Shown here: in pieces, positions 39,101 through 54,100 of the stretch
Layout of the letters: each line of letters starts with the position of its first letter
How positions within the stretch are numbered: position 1 is the first letter of the stretch
Source: Sinotaia quadrata
Taxonomy: Eukaryota > Mollusca > Gastropoda > Architaenioglossa > Viviparidae
Reading direction: 5' to 3'
Assembly (NCBI GenBank): GCA_028829895.1
Contig: CM054180.1
Span: 109,731,635-109,795,634 of the forward strand
DNA: 64,000 bases
Position numbers and translations under genes: made by a program
Notes under the pieces: generated by a model
Seen by the model: the letters and a program-made list of their open reading frames with translations, nothing else
The model's database searches: none
Told to the model about the DNA's origin: nothing

Positions 39101-42100
39101 ATCACATGTACATCAATAATAAAAGTTAAAGCTGAAAATTTGAGATGATGATTCAAATTAATTGTGAAAACATGTCTCGAGAAAATAAATATATACTATA
39201 TATAAATTGCCATAATTAAATCAATCCACAGATTACTAAAAGAACATATATCTTCATATTTTTGCATTCGTCAAAGACACACAGACATATCAAAAGGGAA
39301 AGGGATAACGTACTCACATCTCTCTGGACTAGCATATGAAAGGGGAGCTTACATCTCATGAGACTAGAACATGAACTGGAAAAATAGGGAGTTTACTCAG
39401 GTCTCATCCAGATTGGTTTACTGATCAAAAAGATAAGTTATTATGTCTCACAAGTCTGACTAATCAACTGGGGAAGAAAGCTTAGTTATGTCCCACTAGA
39501 CTTGAATATTAAATGGGAAAATGTGTAGCTTATGTGCCTCACTAGACTGGAATGTTAAATGGAAAAATGGGTAGCTTACATGCCTCACAAGACTGGAACA
39601 TTAAACAATAAATGTGTAGCTTATGTGCCTCACTAGACAGGAATATTAAACGGGAAAAGGCAACTTACTCATGTCTTAACTCCATCTCAGCCCATTCACA
39701 CCAGACAGAGGCCAGATCATCGACATGCTTGTAGGGTACCTGCACTGCCTTGCTGAATATCAATCGGGCCTGTAAGTATTTATAAAATGAAATCAATAAT
39801 AGTAAGAATAATTCTTAGTAATTCCAAGAAAAATAACTTTATGACTGTTCAAATGAATTATTTTTAACATTTTAGTGCTAAAAGCAGTTGGCAGGAAAAG
39901 CATATTTTTTTGCTATACAACCAGATAAGTTTACTATAGGGGTCTCAATAGTCCCAATACATAAAGCCAGAGCCACAATCATGGCAGAAAAATGTCATTA
40001 GCAAGATAACAATTTTTAAATGCATTACAACTCAAATACTGATAAAACCGCAAAATTAGTGCAACTTCACCAAGTTTTGCACTACACAGTACTATGGCCT
40101 AAGAGACTGGTGACAGAAGGCTGGAAGTAATCTACTTTCTCTAGATTTATCAAAAAGATATAAGTGCTTTGGCTTTTGACATTATGGGTGCAGTATCCTA
40201 TTGTATTCTGGTCATATAATGAAAAAAAAGTTTTTCTATATTAATTATTCCTACATACACACCAGATGAGCAGACTCAAAGGCCTACCCAGATTTTGTAA
40301 CACATAACTTCCTTCTAAAGAAACATACTCATGGATCATGCTACTGAATGAGTTCCTTCCTTTTGATCGTCTTCCCTGATGTGTGTAGGCATTTTGGCTC
40401 TAGCTTGTATGTCTATGAAATCAGTGATACCTTTACCATATACCCATCTGGTTTTTTTTCAGGAAAAACTTATTTTATACACCAAAAATTTCCTCCTACT
40501 CATTAACACTGGATAATAAAAATAAAAATAAAAATGGAATCAAAGTTGTAACGTTATAATAGAAAGGAAGAAACACCATTAAAGAAAAAAATTAGCAAAC
40601 TACATAATGATGCTTACAAAGCAAAGTAGTAAAATTTAATTTATGTGATAAATGTTAATGGTTAAAACATAATTTACATCCTCAATTTGGTCAGCGGCTT
40701 CATAGAACTTTGCAAACTCCACCCAAAGAGTATGTGGTTTTCCTGTTGCTTGTTTAGGATCCACAGTTTGTACAGCTTCTGTGTAGGTATTAATAATCTA
40801 ATAGAGGGAAACCAAAAGAAAAAAAAAATCATTGAAATCATTAAGTATAATATTAGGATAAAAATATATTAATTCCTAATGTCTCACTGACAACCAGCCA
40901 TAGTAACAATCACCTTTTGTCTCATGAAAGGATTTTGACAAAATGGCATGAACGTTAGATAAGACTGCTTGGCTTAGAACTTTCTTGAATGATTGGATAA
41001 AATTAAAATTTTATCAAGAAATCAGAAAGTGAATGCTCGTGCTAAAAAATTCTTGTCAGCTAAAATAGGTTGATAATTATTAAATCTACTAATCAGCAAT
41101 CAACAATAAATATTTCAAAACATGAATTTACGTAGTTTAAATAACTATTAAAAAAAGGGATATTATTGCATTTTGTCAGGAATAAATGTACAGCTATTAT
41201 AAATTATAGTAATCAGAGCTGTGAAGAAATAATTGTAACCGTGTTTATTTAAAACATTAATTATATCCAGATGAGTAGTCATCATGATTAGATAAAATTC
41301 TGAAACAGGCTTTATTCTGCACATATGCTATCATAATAAGTGTTATTTTTATGTGGCATGTTACTTAATTTATTTAGACAAACAAATGAAAAGCTCTCTC
41401 TTCAAAATAAGTACCCAATCATTTAAATGAAATTGAAATCTATTGACAAGAAATATGTCAAGTGAAAATTAAAATACAATTTAAACAGTTACTCACCTTT
41501 GTATTTCACTTGTTTCTTATTAGTAATTTTGAAATATGAATCAGAATTTGACTCAAATAATACATAAGATGATGCAAACATGAATGTCAGAATTCTATGA
41601 TAAATCTTATTTTCATTATTCAGTTTACAAAAGAAAGCAAACAATTTATGATTGAGTAATTGTGTTTGTTCATTAGCACTCTGATAAAGAAATGCCATCA
41701 CCATTATGAAACAGAGGCAGAAAAAGATTCTTATAGTAGAACAATTATTGTGAAAAATTTCTGCATTCTAAAGCCATGCAGTCATGAATAAAGCCAGCTA
41801 AGAAACAGCTGATAAACTGCAAAACAATGTGGTAGCTTGCTTTAAAATTGGAAAGATAAGACAATTTTGCTGAACCTTATTTGAAAAGGGTCGAGGGGGT
41901 GTTATGGCACATATTTTCTAGATGGTAAGAGTTGAAAGATGCATTAAGTTTTACTATAAATCTGATTATTATTAATTAATTATTCATTAAGTGATTGCAA
42001 AAACAAGGACAAAAAACAAGATAATTGAACATTCATGAAAGATTATTTTAATTTATCTCATGATAATTATATTTTAACATTTCAAAATGTAGGTAATTCA

Positions 42101-45100
42101 GTTCTTTATTTTACAGACATTGAACTTTTGCAGCATCCTCCTTTTAGCATGGTTATCTGTCCTTGATTGTACAGGACATTGATATCGATAAACTGCATGT
42201 ATGCAAAGAACTTAGATATGTACCATTTAAAATGTCACCTTCTGTACATTGTGTATATTCTAATGCAAATATCTGAAAGTATGGAATATTAAAAAATCAA
42301 CAGGAAATAATAAAACAGATAAGCATTAAAACTCCAATATTTTAAACTAAAAAATGAATTTATTATAGTGCTCACCTCTTGAGGCTTTCCTTCGAAAAGC
42401 TTCACTCGCTTGTGCCATTCATGAACATTGTGAGGGTTCTGACGAAGAAGCACACTGGAAAGGAAACATAAATATATTTAAGGGTTTTGAAATTTCATTT
42501 TTAAATTCATCAATCAGAAAAATTTCATCTTGTTTTTTACCAAATGCTTGCATCGCTAGGTGTTACCTCATGTTCAAATGGGCCAAAAGACAAATGAAGC
42601 TCAGCTCCCATCAGAAAAAAAAAAAGAAGACAATGTTAAGGGGAATAAAGATCCTAGAAATATATGAACATTACACTTCTCTTTATTTGATTGCTGTTTT
42701 AAGTATTATAATCATATAATTAACAGTTATATAATTGTCATCCTTTTAAAAAAAAAACAACTAAATAATTTAATCCATGATAAAAAACAATCATTTACTT
42801 TTAAAAATAATTACTAATACTATATACTTTAAAAAACAACAAAATAATTACCACAAGATTCATTAATTTCAATTAAAAAAAAAATTACTATATTGTTTTA
42901 TATCTGTAACAAGTATGAAACAGGTCTACTACCAGTTATGAATCTCATACATCAACTGAAAAAGAATTTAGTTCAACCATGCAAATAAGATATATATATA
43001 TAAAAATCAACTGAGCCAGGTTTTCCGATAACATAGCAAACTTCAAAGTCTCAAAGGATACTGGAATATAATCAAATGAAAAAATATGTTTCTGCAAGAT
43101 TAGCAATGCTATCACTGCATATAAACAAGAATAATGAAGCCTAAGAAGGCTACACAGTCACTCTTTTATATTGAAATTATAACACTTAACCAAAGAAAAA
43201 TGTGTTCTGCACTGATGTTGCTTGCTGCTGCATACTTGAATTGCATTTGGAGCAAAGAAACAATTTTGTCTGGGTTATGATCCAATACACTTTAAAACCA
43301 TTTTGCTGCTGCCATGTGGTGAACTTTTAATTTTACCTTCGATTAAAAACATTTGCAAAAGTACTGGCTACTGAAACTTTGGAAGTATAGATGAAATTAA
43401 ATTACTGAAAATACACACACATACATATACACTTGCTTTGGACTCCTGTTCACCTGCTCTTTCTATAAAAAAAAGTATTAAAGTAGCTGTTTGCAACAAC
43501 AACAAAAAATAAAATAAAATTTGGCTCAACCTCATACCTAAATAAATAATTACTTTTCCAGTTCATGCAGGACAGATTATATTTAAATTTTTTGGGCAAC
43601 AGTTTTCCTTTTGAACATTTTATCAAAAGTCTGTTTTGGGAATATAAAAAAAAAATATGTAAAGGAAAAATAAGAAAAAATATTTTTTTCGGAATACTTA
43701 ATAAGTATTAGTTATCAAGAACAACAATTACTGTGCATGATGTAAAATGTTATTAAATTTCTTCTGAATTTCTCTTGGAATATAATGTCAATTATAATCA
43801 AGCATTTTTTTCTTTATTCATATAACAAACTTTAATAAATGACATCAACAGAATAATTAAAACTTTACTTATCAACACCAACAGAAAAGGAATTGACAGG
43901 AAATGGAAATGGCACCTGTTAAGAAGTAGAGGTCGTCGATCCATTAGCATCTCAAGGCGTGCCAATCGCAATTCAAGATCCAAGTCATCTAAAACAAATA
44001 CAATAAAATGTAAAATAAAAGTTTCAGTCAGATCAGCAATGTGTTTTGCAGAACAGAATAGTTTAATTTTGATCATCAGGCCACCAAATGAAAAATTAAT
44101 TTCCACCAACGCTGGGTTTACTGATACATACATATTTTAATACCTGCAAACTTTCCCATGCATGAGGTGTTTATTATTGAAAATTGTGGTTTTATGTATA
44201 AATACAATCACTTTTAAAAATTAATCTTTGTACAGAAAAGTACTTCTTGAATTTGCATTTTTTCCATTGCAGGATTTGTTTATTATTGAAAATTGTGGTT
44301 TTATGTGTAAATACAATTGTTTTAAAAAAAAAAATCTCTGTACAGAAAAGTACTTCTTAAGCCAGAGATCATCCAAAAGTATATATTGCCATTTTTCACT
44401 TGTCCTTTGTATGAACAAAAATTGTCTCCCCAATTCTAATTTTTTATTGACAATAAACTATGCAATATATGAATGCTTATCAAATAGATTTATTATTTAC
44501 AATGGAGATCTAGGTAGTTTCATCAGCTGAACATCTAATAGTTTTCGCTAAATAAACCTAAAAATTTTCTTCTAGAATTAATATTAGATAATGTTAACAC
44601 TTGAAAATTAAAATCACAAACAACAGTAATGATTACCAAGAATACATGTACTGATGTAGTAATGCACTTGTATGTGTTTTTGATTTGCAAACATATAATG
44701 GACATAATGGCTATGTTATTGGCTGCACTGTTATTAATAATATTAAAGTATAGTAACAATTTTATATTTCAAATGGTACTTGAGTCAAAGTATTGTTATA
44801 TTGTGATATTATATTTATTACTAAATCTGTTGCAAGTGCTACTTAACTTACTTGGGGCTACTAGTACCAACATATTTTGTTAATGTTATCTAGTTTAGAA
44901 TTAGATCTTGTGTTTTTTATATTCTGTTGACAAATCATGATGGGCATGCTGTAAGATTTTTTTTCTAAATAGGAAAGAAAGATGTGTATACCTTTAATTT
45001 CCTTATACACCTATGACAAGTGTTTAATATTAGCTTGATATAATGCATATACTGAAAATTTGTGGTGTGGTACAAATAATAATAAGAATAAAATTACAAT

Positions 45101-48100
45101 ATTATAAAATATATAAGTAAAGTATTTACACAGCTTATTATTAAAAATATAAATAATAGTAATAATAAACAAATTACCACAAAATAAGATGAATAAATAA
45201 AGTAATACACACCAACTTGGGTTAATGACAAAAGAAGTAAGTTGAATTTGTGATCACATTACAATTGTTGTAATATTAAAACAAAGCCTACTAATGGTAT
45301 TCTTTAGTTCCAATAGCAGATGACTGTCTATTTATCGTCACTTGTCCATAATGAAGGTGCAGAACAACTAGATGACCACAATATTTACCTTCATCTGTTG
45401 TTCCTGATTCTTCAATTGTCTCCATCTTTGCTGCAATCATATTCTTTTCAAATTGAGCATAAGCATCAAACACTTGAGTGAAGTCACGAACAGTGATGAC
45501 AGTCTGGATTGCCTCTTCAAAGATGTCTCGAGCCTAGAAATGACAGATTGCACTGAATGGTAACTGATGAAAGATTGAAAAAAACTTCTGAAAAGATTCA
45601 AGTAATAAAATGTATTTTTCTCAGTCAAATTGGATCTTTCAAAAAGGTATTACTATCATTATCATGAATGTTATTCTCTCTTCTCTCCCTTTCATATTTG
45701 CCTTCAATTTCAACCATATATCTTTTGCATTAGTTGAATCAACTGTAATACTGCAAAATAGGCCAATCACTTCTTTCAGTCTCCATCTACCTCCAACTAG
45801 ACATAAAAATACAATGATTCTGGAACATTTTTTCCCTTTTACTCTTTTCAAATTTTGAAACATCACTATTGTCAGTTTAATGATGATCTCTCTGCTTAAC
45901 ACAATCTTCAGAACTGTTACAGTTCTTACACCTCTTGATTTATTTGTAATCATTAACAGAGTGATGATATTTTGCTCGATTGTCTCCAGCATGTTTAGCA
46001 TCCAGTGTACTGCTTGAGTTTGTTTGTTCAAAAACATATCAGTCAGAAAAGAAATAAACTGTGTCAGTAAATGGTATACGTTCCTGGTCAACAAATTTTT
46101 TTATAGTGTCCCACAGGGTTGTTCTTGGACCAGTTCTTTGCATTACATACCATAGTCCCTATCCAGAGTCTTAAGTCACCCCTCTTCCCTACCAGCCATT
46201 ATGATGGCTGCTACTCACTGTACAAATCATGCTGCTGAAATTAAATTACTTCCATCTGATTGCGTTTCTAATGCAAAGTCAGAGATGACAAGTCAACACT
46301 AAGAAATGAAAATGATAAAAAATAACTTTTATGTGTTGTTCCTAAACTGATTTGTAAATTCTTAACTATTCCAGTGGCTATGAATTTTGGTGATGCTTCC
46401 ATTAAATATAGTTATTACTAGATGGAGTTACAGAGCTTAATGAAAAGGGAATTCTGGACTGTGCGCCGTGAGAGATGCATAAATTTTTGGCAGCATGAAA
46501 TTTTGGCATATAGCTACCACTTAAAATCTTATTAAAAAAGCATTAAATATAAAGTTAAGAGAAAACAAATGACATATATAGAATGACAAAAAAAAAAAAG
46601 ACTTTGATTTGGTTCCAAGTTTGAACAAAAGTAAAGGTATGAAAAAGTTAAGCAAAGATCATGTTTTCCCATTCTCAGTGCTAGCCTAGCGGTGAGACTA
46701 CCTATTTCAGTTCTTCTAAAGCAGTATACCTGGAGTTGAGATGAATCAGCACTATGTGAACATTTTTCAATGCTGATACTTCAAAACCCTTATGTGATCA
46801 TTTTTACTCTCTCAACTTGATTGTAACATTCTTCTTTCTTGCCTACCACTCTGAAATGTGAGAACACTTTAGAAAATTAAATTACTGCAGCTAGAATTAG
46901 TCTCAGAGCTCCAAGGACTGATTTTTCCACCTCATTCTTTTCCTTCTTGACTGGCTATCTGTTCATAGCAGATAAAGCAGATTTCTTTTCTTTGTTACAC
47001 TTCATTGTCTGGTTTCAGCCCTAAGTGCCTATATGATCTTAAATGTGTACACTCCTGCTAGAACTCATTGGACACACAATATTTTTAGCACTCTGAAAGC
47101 AAAGTAAAATAGTCAAACTAATCAGAACACATTTTCAATATTCTGAAAGCAAAGTATAAGTCATATGATCTTTTGTTGATCAGGGTCCATATGCCTTTTG
47201 AAATCATTTACAAAGAACACATAGTATTTTCAAGAGGGCCCTCAAATACTTATTTTATAAGCAGTGTCTTCTGTTTATTCATACTGTATCTTTTAAAATC
47301 CATTTTTTAAAACTTATGTTTCACTGTTGTTATACAAGTCATTTTGCATGATTCATGTGGTTTGTGGAGTTCCATTATATTTTTGTTGTTGATATTTGAT
47401 GAAATAGAAAGATCTACTGCTTTTACTATCAACAGAAGTACAATTATCTATTCCCATGCTGCAGATAAATATTTAATATTATATGTTAAGGTTTTCATAA
47501 TAAGCTTAGTTACACATTTTAATTACCATTTTTATTTATTGCAAAAATACACTCAAAGTTAACATACTCTTTCGAAATGCCCCCCTCGGATATAGTAGTC
47601 AGCTAAAGAGTTCCACAATACTCCAATCTGATCTGTGTAGCGTTTCAGACCTTGGCGAATGATGGGCTCGATTTTAAGGGAGGTAACTTTATCTGGATTC
47701 TCGGCAATCAACTTGCACAGCTCATTCCACAGCTGAAAGAAAATAGATGAGAGAGAATAAACAAGAAATGTTCAGCTCTTTGAGCGCATAATGCAATGTG
47801 GAAATCAAAGGTCTGAAAGGGTTATTACAGGGGAGCTTCCACCCCCTTTTTTTTTTCAATTTAAGACCTTTTTCCTAACAATCAACTTGTATTTATTTCA
47901 TCATCTAGCAAATGTACCCCCAACTTTATGACTCTTGTCAATACCCAACTTATGACTTACCCCAGTTTTTAAGTTTTATAACTTTTTAAGGTAAAATGTA
48001 AACTTCTACTCACCATATATGAGTGATATATGAATGTAATTTATAGGATTCACACCTTATAATGTGAACTATTTGTGCCTTGAACCATATGAATAGTATT

Positions 48101-51100
48101 GTTATCACTGCTAAACTTATAGCTTGGTGTTTGTTACAATCAAGAAACTATGTTATTTATTCACCTCGTTCATGAAAATACATATTTTGAAACAATAAAT
48201 TTGATTTTAAATTTTGATATTTTTATGTATTTCACGATTTAAATCTTTTCTAGCAAAGAAAACATAAAAACGTGTTCTTTTTAAATAATTTATCTCCCAA
48301 AGGCAAAAGTTGCCAAATATGAATATGTTTGAATCTCAATTACTGCCATTATTTTTAAAGTACACAAGAATATGGTACTGTACATGGAAATCCAAAGCAT
48401 TAATCCAATGCAGTAAATCCTCTGATCTAAATGGTTAAATCAGTTTTATTATTAATTTTGGAGCCTGTCATCTGAAAACATTCTTGAAAACATGTTTAAA
48501 TCCAGATTGTTTGCTTAAAATTTGAAAAACACAGGTCGAAATAGTCGACAGTTAGGAGTATGACATTTAAGTGAGGATGTCTGGAATATTTTTCTTCAAA
48601 TAAAATAAACTCAGTAAACAAAAGGAAGTTCTGCTTATGAAACAATTATTTTTGTGCATGTGTGCACAATACAAGTAATGAATAAAAAAAGTATATAATT
48701 ATTTTTAAATAAATGAATGATAATTCAATTACTTTAAATTTCACATTTATTAATTTTATTAATATATTAAGTACAAAAAATAATTTATGAAAGTAAATAA
48801 AATAAATGAATTCATTTATCACTCAACTATTGTCTTGGTCACACAGGATGTTTTAAAAGAAAGAGGAATTTGTATACAATCTATTTGAAATAATCATTTT
48901 ATGCTTACTCGTTTATTTTATTTTTTAGTTTGTTATGAATAGAATATCATAAAATTTATAACTCAATGCATATAGCATTTACACAGGTAACTTGTGTATG
49001 TTCATGAATATGCATATATTGGCAAAGCATTCAAATACAACTTTTAATTAATCTAACGTGTGCTGCTATTGGTCAGTAATTTTGCTACATGTGCTGCCAT
49101 TGGTTGGTTGCTACATGGGCTGGTATTGGTCAGTAATTTTGCTACATGGGCTGCTATTGGTCAGTTGCTACATGGGCTGCTATTGGTCAGTAATTTTGCT
49201 ACATGGGCTGCTATTGGTCGGTTGCTACATGTGCTGCTATTGGTCAGTAATTTTGCTACATGGGCTGCTATTGGTCAGTAATTTTGCTACATGTGCTGCC
49301 ATTGGTTGGTTGCTACATGGGCTGCTATTGGTCAGTAATTTTGCTACGTGGGCTGCTATTGGTCAGTTGCTACATGGGCTGCTATTGGTCAGTAATTTTG
49401 CTACATGGGCTGCTATTGGTCGGTTGCTAAATGGGCTGCTATTGGTTGGTAATTTTGCTATGAGTGCTACCATTGGTCGGTTGCTACATGGGCTGCTATT
49501 GGTCGGTTGCTACATGTGCTGCTATTGGTCAGTAATTTTGCTACATGGGCTGCTATTGGTCAGTAATTTTGCTACATGTGCTGCCATTGGTTGGTTGCTA
49601 CATGGGCTGCTATTGGTCAGTTGCTACATGGGCTGCTATTGGTCAGTAATTTTGCTACATGGGCTGCTATTGGTCGGTTGCTAAATGGGCTGCTATTGGT
49701 TGGTAATTTTGCTATGAGTGCTACCATTGGTCGGTTGCTACATGGGCTGCTATTGGTCAGTAATTTTGCTACATGGGCTCCTATTGGTCGGTTGCTACAT
49801 GGGTTGCTATTGGTCAGTCTGTTTTGCTACATGTGCTGCCATTGGTCAGTTGCTACATAAGCTGCTATTGGTGGGTAATTTGCTAAAAATACTAATTACT
49901 AAAAAAAACAAAGAGAATAAAAAAAAAAATAAGAAAAAGTAGTCTCATATTGTTAATCATTCATTCGCTTTACTGAATCATTGTCAAATATAATTTTGGT
50001 ACAACACTTTTAGTGTAAAGTTTATATGCAGCTTTTAGTTCTTAGAGAAAATCATAATTTTATTTTAATAAAATTAAAACACTATGCAACTAAATTAGTG
50101 AGAAAAGAAAAATAATTCTGAAGGGGTGGGTGGGTGGAAGGGGAATATAGCCTCTTAAGAAATGCAATAAAAGAAAAAAGTATAACGATTAAAAAGTAAA
50201 AGTCCACTAAAAAAAACAAAATATAATTTTAAAGAAGCACTTAGATAACAGTATTACATATATTTATTTAAAAATTGACAATTAATTTTTTAATGTTTAA
50301 GAGAACAGTTGTAAATCCCATGTACTTTCTACAAACCCATGTAATTTCTTCAAATATACAAGTAAACTATTAAACAAACAAATACTAATTAATATTATTT
50401 TTATAATGTATATTAAATATAATATTTATATAGCCAAGGCCCTGAAAATACATGCAGTTGGATAAAGTTTTATCACTAAATGAATTGTGTGCAAAAATAC
50501 TTTTTTTAAAAAGTAAGCTGCAAGAGATTTCAGCTTGATGGTCAACAGTTTGTCAAAAGCATTGCACTATTCTTTACTAAAAAAAACAAAGAAAATTGCA
50601 TTAAAAAAAATAGTTGCAATTTAAATAAATATATTTACTATAAAAAGCTGAAGAATTATTTTTACCAAAGTGTGCTCCATATATGGTTTAAAACTGGTTT
50701 GAAACAGAGTAGGATTGTTGTCATGACATGACTACTAATTATAAGTTTCATAAGGGATCTGTGAAGTGGCCTTGGATGGCTGTATTTTAACCAGAGGCAT
50801 GCATGTTAGCAAGGATGCTGATGCAAATTTTGTGGCCATGATTGGGAGAGGAGAAACATATGTATCAGATAGACTGTAAAAAAATCTCTCTTCCAGCAAT
50901 ATCAGCATGTGTAGAGCACAGATGATTTTGTTTAATATATTGATCTTATGAAAGCAATAAGCAAGCATTCTTTGTTTTGAAGTAAAATATGATGTAATTA
51001 TATAGCTTTAATGAAGTATGTATATGTATATGCTTACACTGAGTAGGCAGTCAATTGAAAGAGGAGAATTAGAAGGACCAACCCCCCCCCCCAAAAAAAA

Positions 51101-54100
51101 AAAAAAAAAAGGGTATAGGGTATAGATGAGAAGGGTATAGATGTTTTAGACTGCAGGAAACATTATTTATTTTTTAAGAGGATTTCCTCTATTTGTGCAT
51201 ATATTATGAAACTGAAAAACAAAGAAATGTAGTTTATAGAAGTTTAATAAAGATGTTGATTATTTGGTGAAATTAATACAAGAGGGAATAGTTTGGACTG
51301 GCTTTCTCTTGTAGCGGTAGAGTAGTGGAAGACAGATTCTTGCATCTTGAAGGCTGCATTATGTCTTTTGTCCTTCATAATTTGAGGCATCAACCCAACT
51401 GAAACTATAGGAGCATTTGGCAGATGCTTACCATCCCACCATAACTGTTCAAAACAGGTTTTAAAAATTAAACAAAGAAACAAAGGTCATTTATATGAGA
51501 TCAATATTAACAAGTCTGAAGCTTCAAACGATAACTCTCTACTACAATCAAGTGTGCCAAATGAAAAGTAAGAGTCAGGTAAACCTGGTACAAGAAATTA
51601 CATATGATGTAATGGAATACTGCTAAGAAGCTACTACCCTTGCTAGATTTAGAAATTTAGAAAATGAATGCCATACACAATTATTAGCTCCATTACTAAA
51701 AGGAAACATTATATTTCTACTGCATGCTGATGCCAGCCCTGCATCCTGAAATTCAGTTTACAATTTTGTTAGAAAATCATTCTAATAAAAAAAAGAAAGA
51801 AAAAACTGAATGGAATAAAAAACAGAGTAGTTAAATAAATGATGACAATAATTCTCATTATGATTTTTTTGGTCATGTCTAGTATTATAAGGAATGAATA
51901 TTATGCTAGTCTACACAATAGCTTCATTTGATGGTAAACAACCAAATTTGAGTTTATTTCTTTTTCAAAGTTAAAACAATCTAAAAACAGTTATAACTTT
52001 CTTGTATACCTGATGCTTGGATTTCCCCTCTTTGGAAACAAAGTTTTCATCATTAATAATGTCTGCCAAATGAAGAGCTGCTTCATCTAGCCATCCAATA
52101 GAAATAAGATATTCAATGTAGTCTTCTGTGTTTTCCTTTTGCAACTGTAAAATACATACATACTTTGGTAAAGGAATTTCTTGAGATTATTAAATAAAAA
52201 TAATACCTAAGTTGAAAATTTAATTTCTAATTATTAAAAATGAAATCTAAACTCAAATGGTGTAATACTGCTTAGCAAAATTTCAGAAGAGTAAGTAAAT
52301 GAAGCAATAAAATTATGACAGTATACAGTATATGTTTGTAGAAAAGTAAACATTTTTGAAACATCTGTACATACCTTCAAATGACGTCTATAAACTCGCA
52401 CAGCAGTTTCAGGCAGGTCATACATGCGCACAAATTTGAGGTACAAAGGCCAAATACGATTGTGCTGAGTGATTGGCAGAGCTCGCAGGGAGCGATCAAA
52501 AGTGCGTCGAGTACGAGTTATCTTTCCTTGATCCATTAAAAATTGGACATAGTCTATCCATATTCGAGGCATCTAAACAAAAAAAAAAAAGTTAGTTTTA
52601 AAAAGAATTCACTACAATATACTTCAGCCCTTGATTCCTATTCAACCTCCAACTCTCTGTTCCAGTTATAGCAATATACCGGTACTTTAATGAGCACTTA
52701 ATTCACTTGAGTTCACCCTGATAGGTGTCCAGAAGCATGACCAGAAAACTGTTTAACTCAGATCCACTTAACTGTTATAAATACAAACATTTTGTTTTCC
52801 TTCTGTGATTACAATTGGTCTGAAAGCCATATCAGACAAATATTATTTTATATTCATCTGTTACATTCTTTTCACTGGAAATGTACTTAACAGTTTGACC
52901 TAACAGCACTATTACAGCAAAGGAGTGCATAAGTTTGGTTGAATGTTCATGAAGTGTTCCAGAAATTATGTAAAATTTCTAAAATATGAGAAAAATCCTT
53001 CAAAGATAAACTGAACTGGTTGAAGTCTGAAATGAACAGTTTAACCAACATCTGTCTATTATAATAGTCCTTATTCTGATATCCCCAACACACATAAGCA
53101 TGCACACAAACACTTTCCACAAAAGCCAAAAGAGCTGATAAGTACAGACCTTATGCATGAAGACCAGAGCTCTTTCATGTGCACTATTAGCATCTTCAAA
53201 GGCAGGATCTGTTACACAACGTCCTCGAACCTGGCCGCGTACTAGTTTCAGAAAATTGTACCACAACTTGTAGCTGTGAGAGATGAATTAAATCATAAGT
53301 GTCCGTTTTTTTTTAGCAAACAAAATAATCTTAACTTTTTCAATTTCAGTGTAGCAATTGCATAACTATACTTTCCACCTTTTTTCTTTCATAGACTGAA
53401 ATAAATTATTCTTTTAATTCACAGATTTTTCCACTGATGAACTAAGTCAGGATTTCACAATTCAGTAAAATAGGAAACAAATGTAACAAATAAACTAATA
53501 TAATAAAACTGTTAGTTATAGTATGCAGTTATATAAAACCAACAAACGTGTGATTATTGATATAACTTTATAAGCAATTTGCTTTCCAAATTTGTGATAG
53601 AACTCTCACCTTTTTGGCATGGTGTTTTTTGCCCTTGAACTAGACAAATATTCATAAATTATTACTTTTCACTAAGTCGCAAAATAAACTAAAATAAATA
53701 ACTAATTACATTGCTAATAATGCATAAGTTCAGTTCTTATTTAATAATTATAAGACCAATTGATCTTCAACAAATAAATAATTTAAAGATCAATTCATGC
53801 ATATATACCATTCTAAGTTTGCATGCACGCACACACCAGTACTTCAAGAAATTTTAGCATCACAAACACGAGATAATGATAAAAAGAAACAGTAGGCAAG
53901 AATTTGTTTAAAATATTAAATCATTTTAACAAACTACTATAATACTTGGTGAAAACTTGAAACACGAGAGCAATCCTGGACCCAATCAGGTGTTAGGTGA
54001 GTGTGTGTATGTATGGGATCATCTGCATATGCATATTATGCATTAAGCACCCTCTTTATGATTACAAGTGGCATTTGACTGTCTATTATCTGTGGAATTT

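Noticed and set aside
45639..46094. Minus-strand open frame of 151 codons
   Set aside because: It is the antisense shadow of the LINE reverse-transcriptase relic on the plus strand.
49058..49942. Several long plus-strand frames (208 codons and shorter)
   Set aside because: They read through the CCAAT minisatellite in different frames and translate only its unit.
50735..50968. Seventy-seven-codon minus-strand frame in an XAB2 intron
   Set aside because: No family resemblance and no splice sites in phase with XAB2; could be chance or an old transposon scrap.
51432..51444. Thirteen-nt pseudo-exon in an XAB2 intron (CAG, then codons for LWWD, then GTAAGC), resembling the start of exon 6
   Set aside because: Thirteen nt would shift the frame, and the complete exon 6 at 47568-47732 joins exon 5 in phase.
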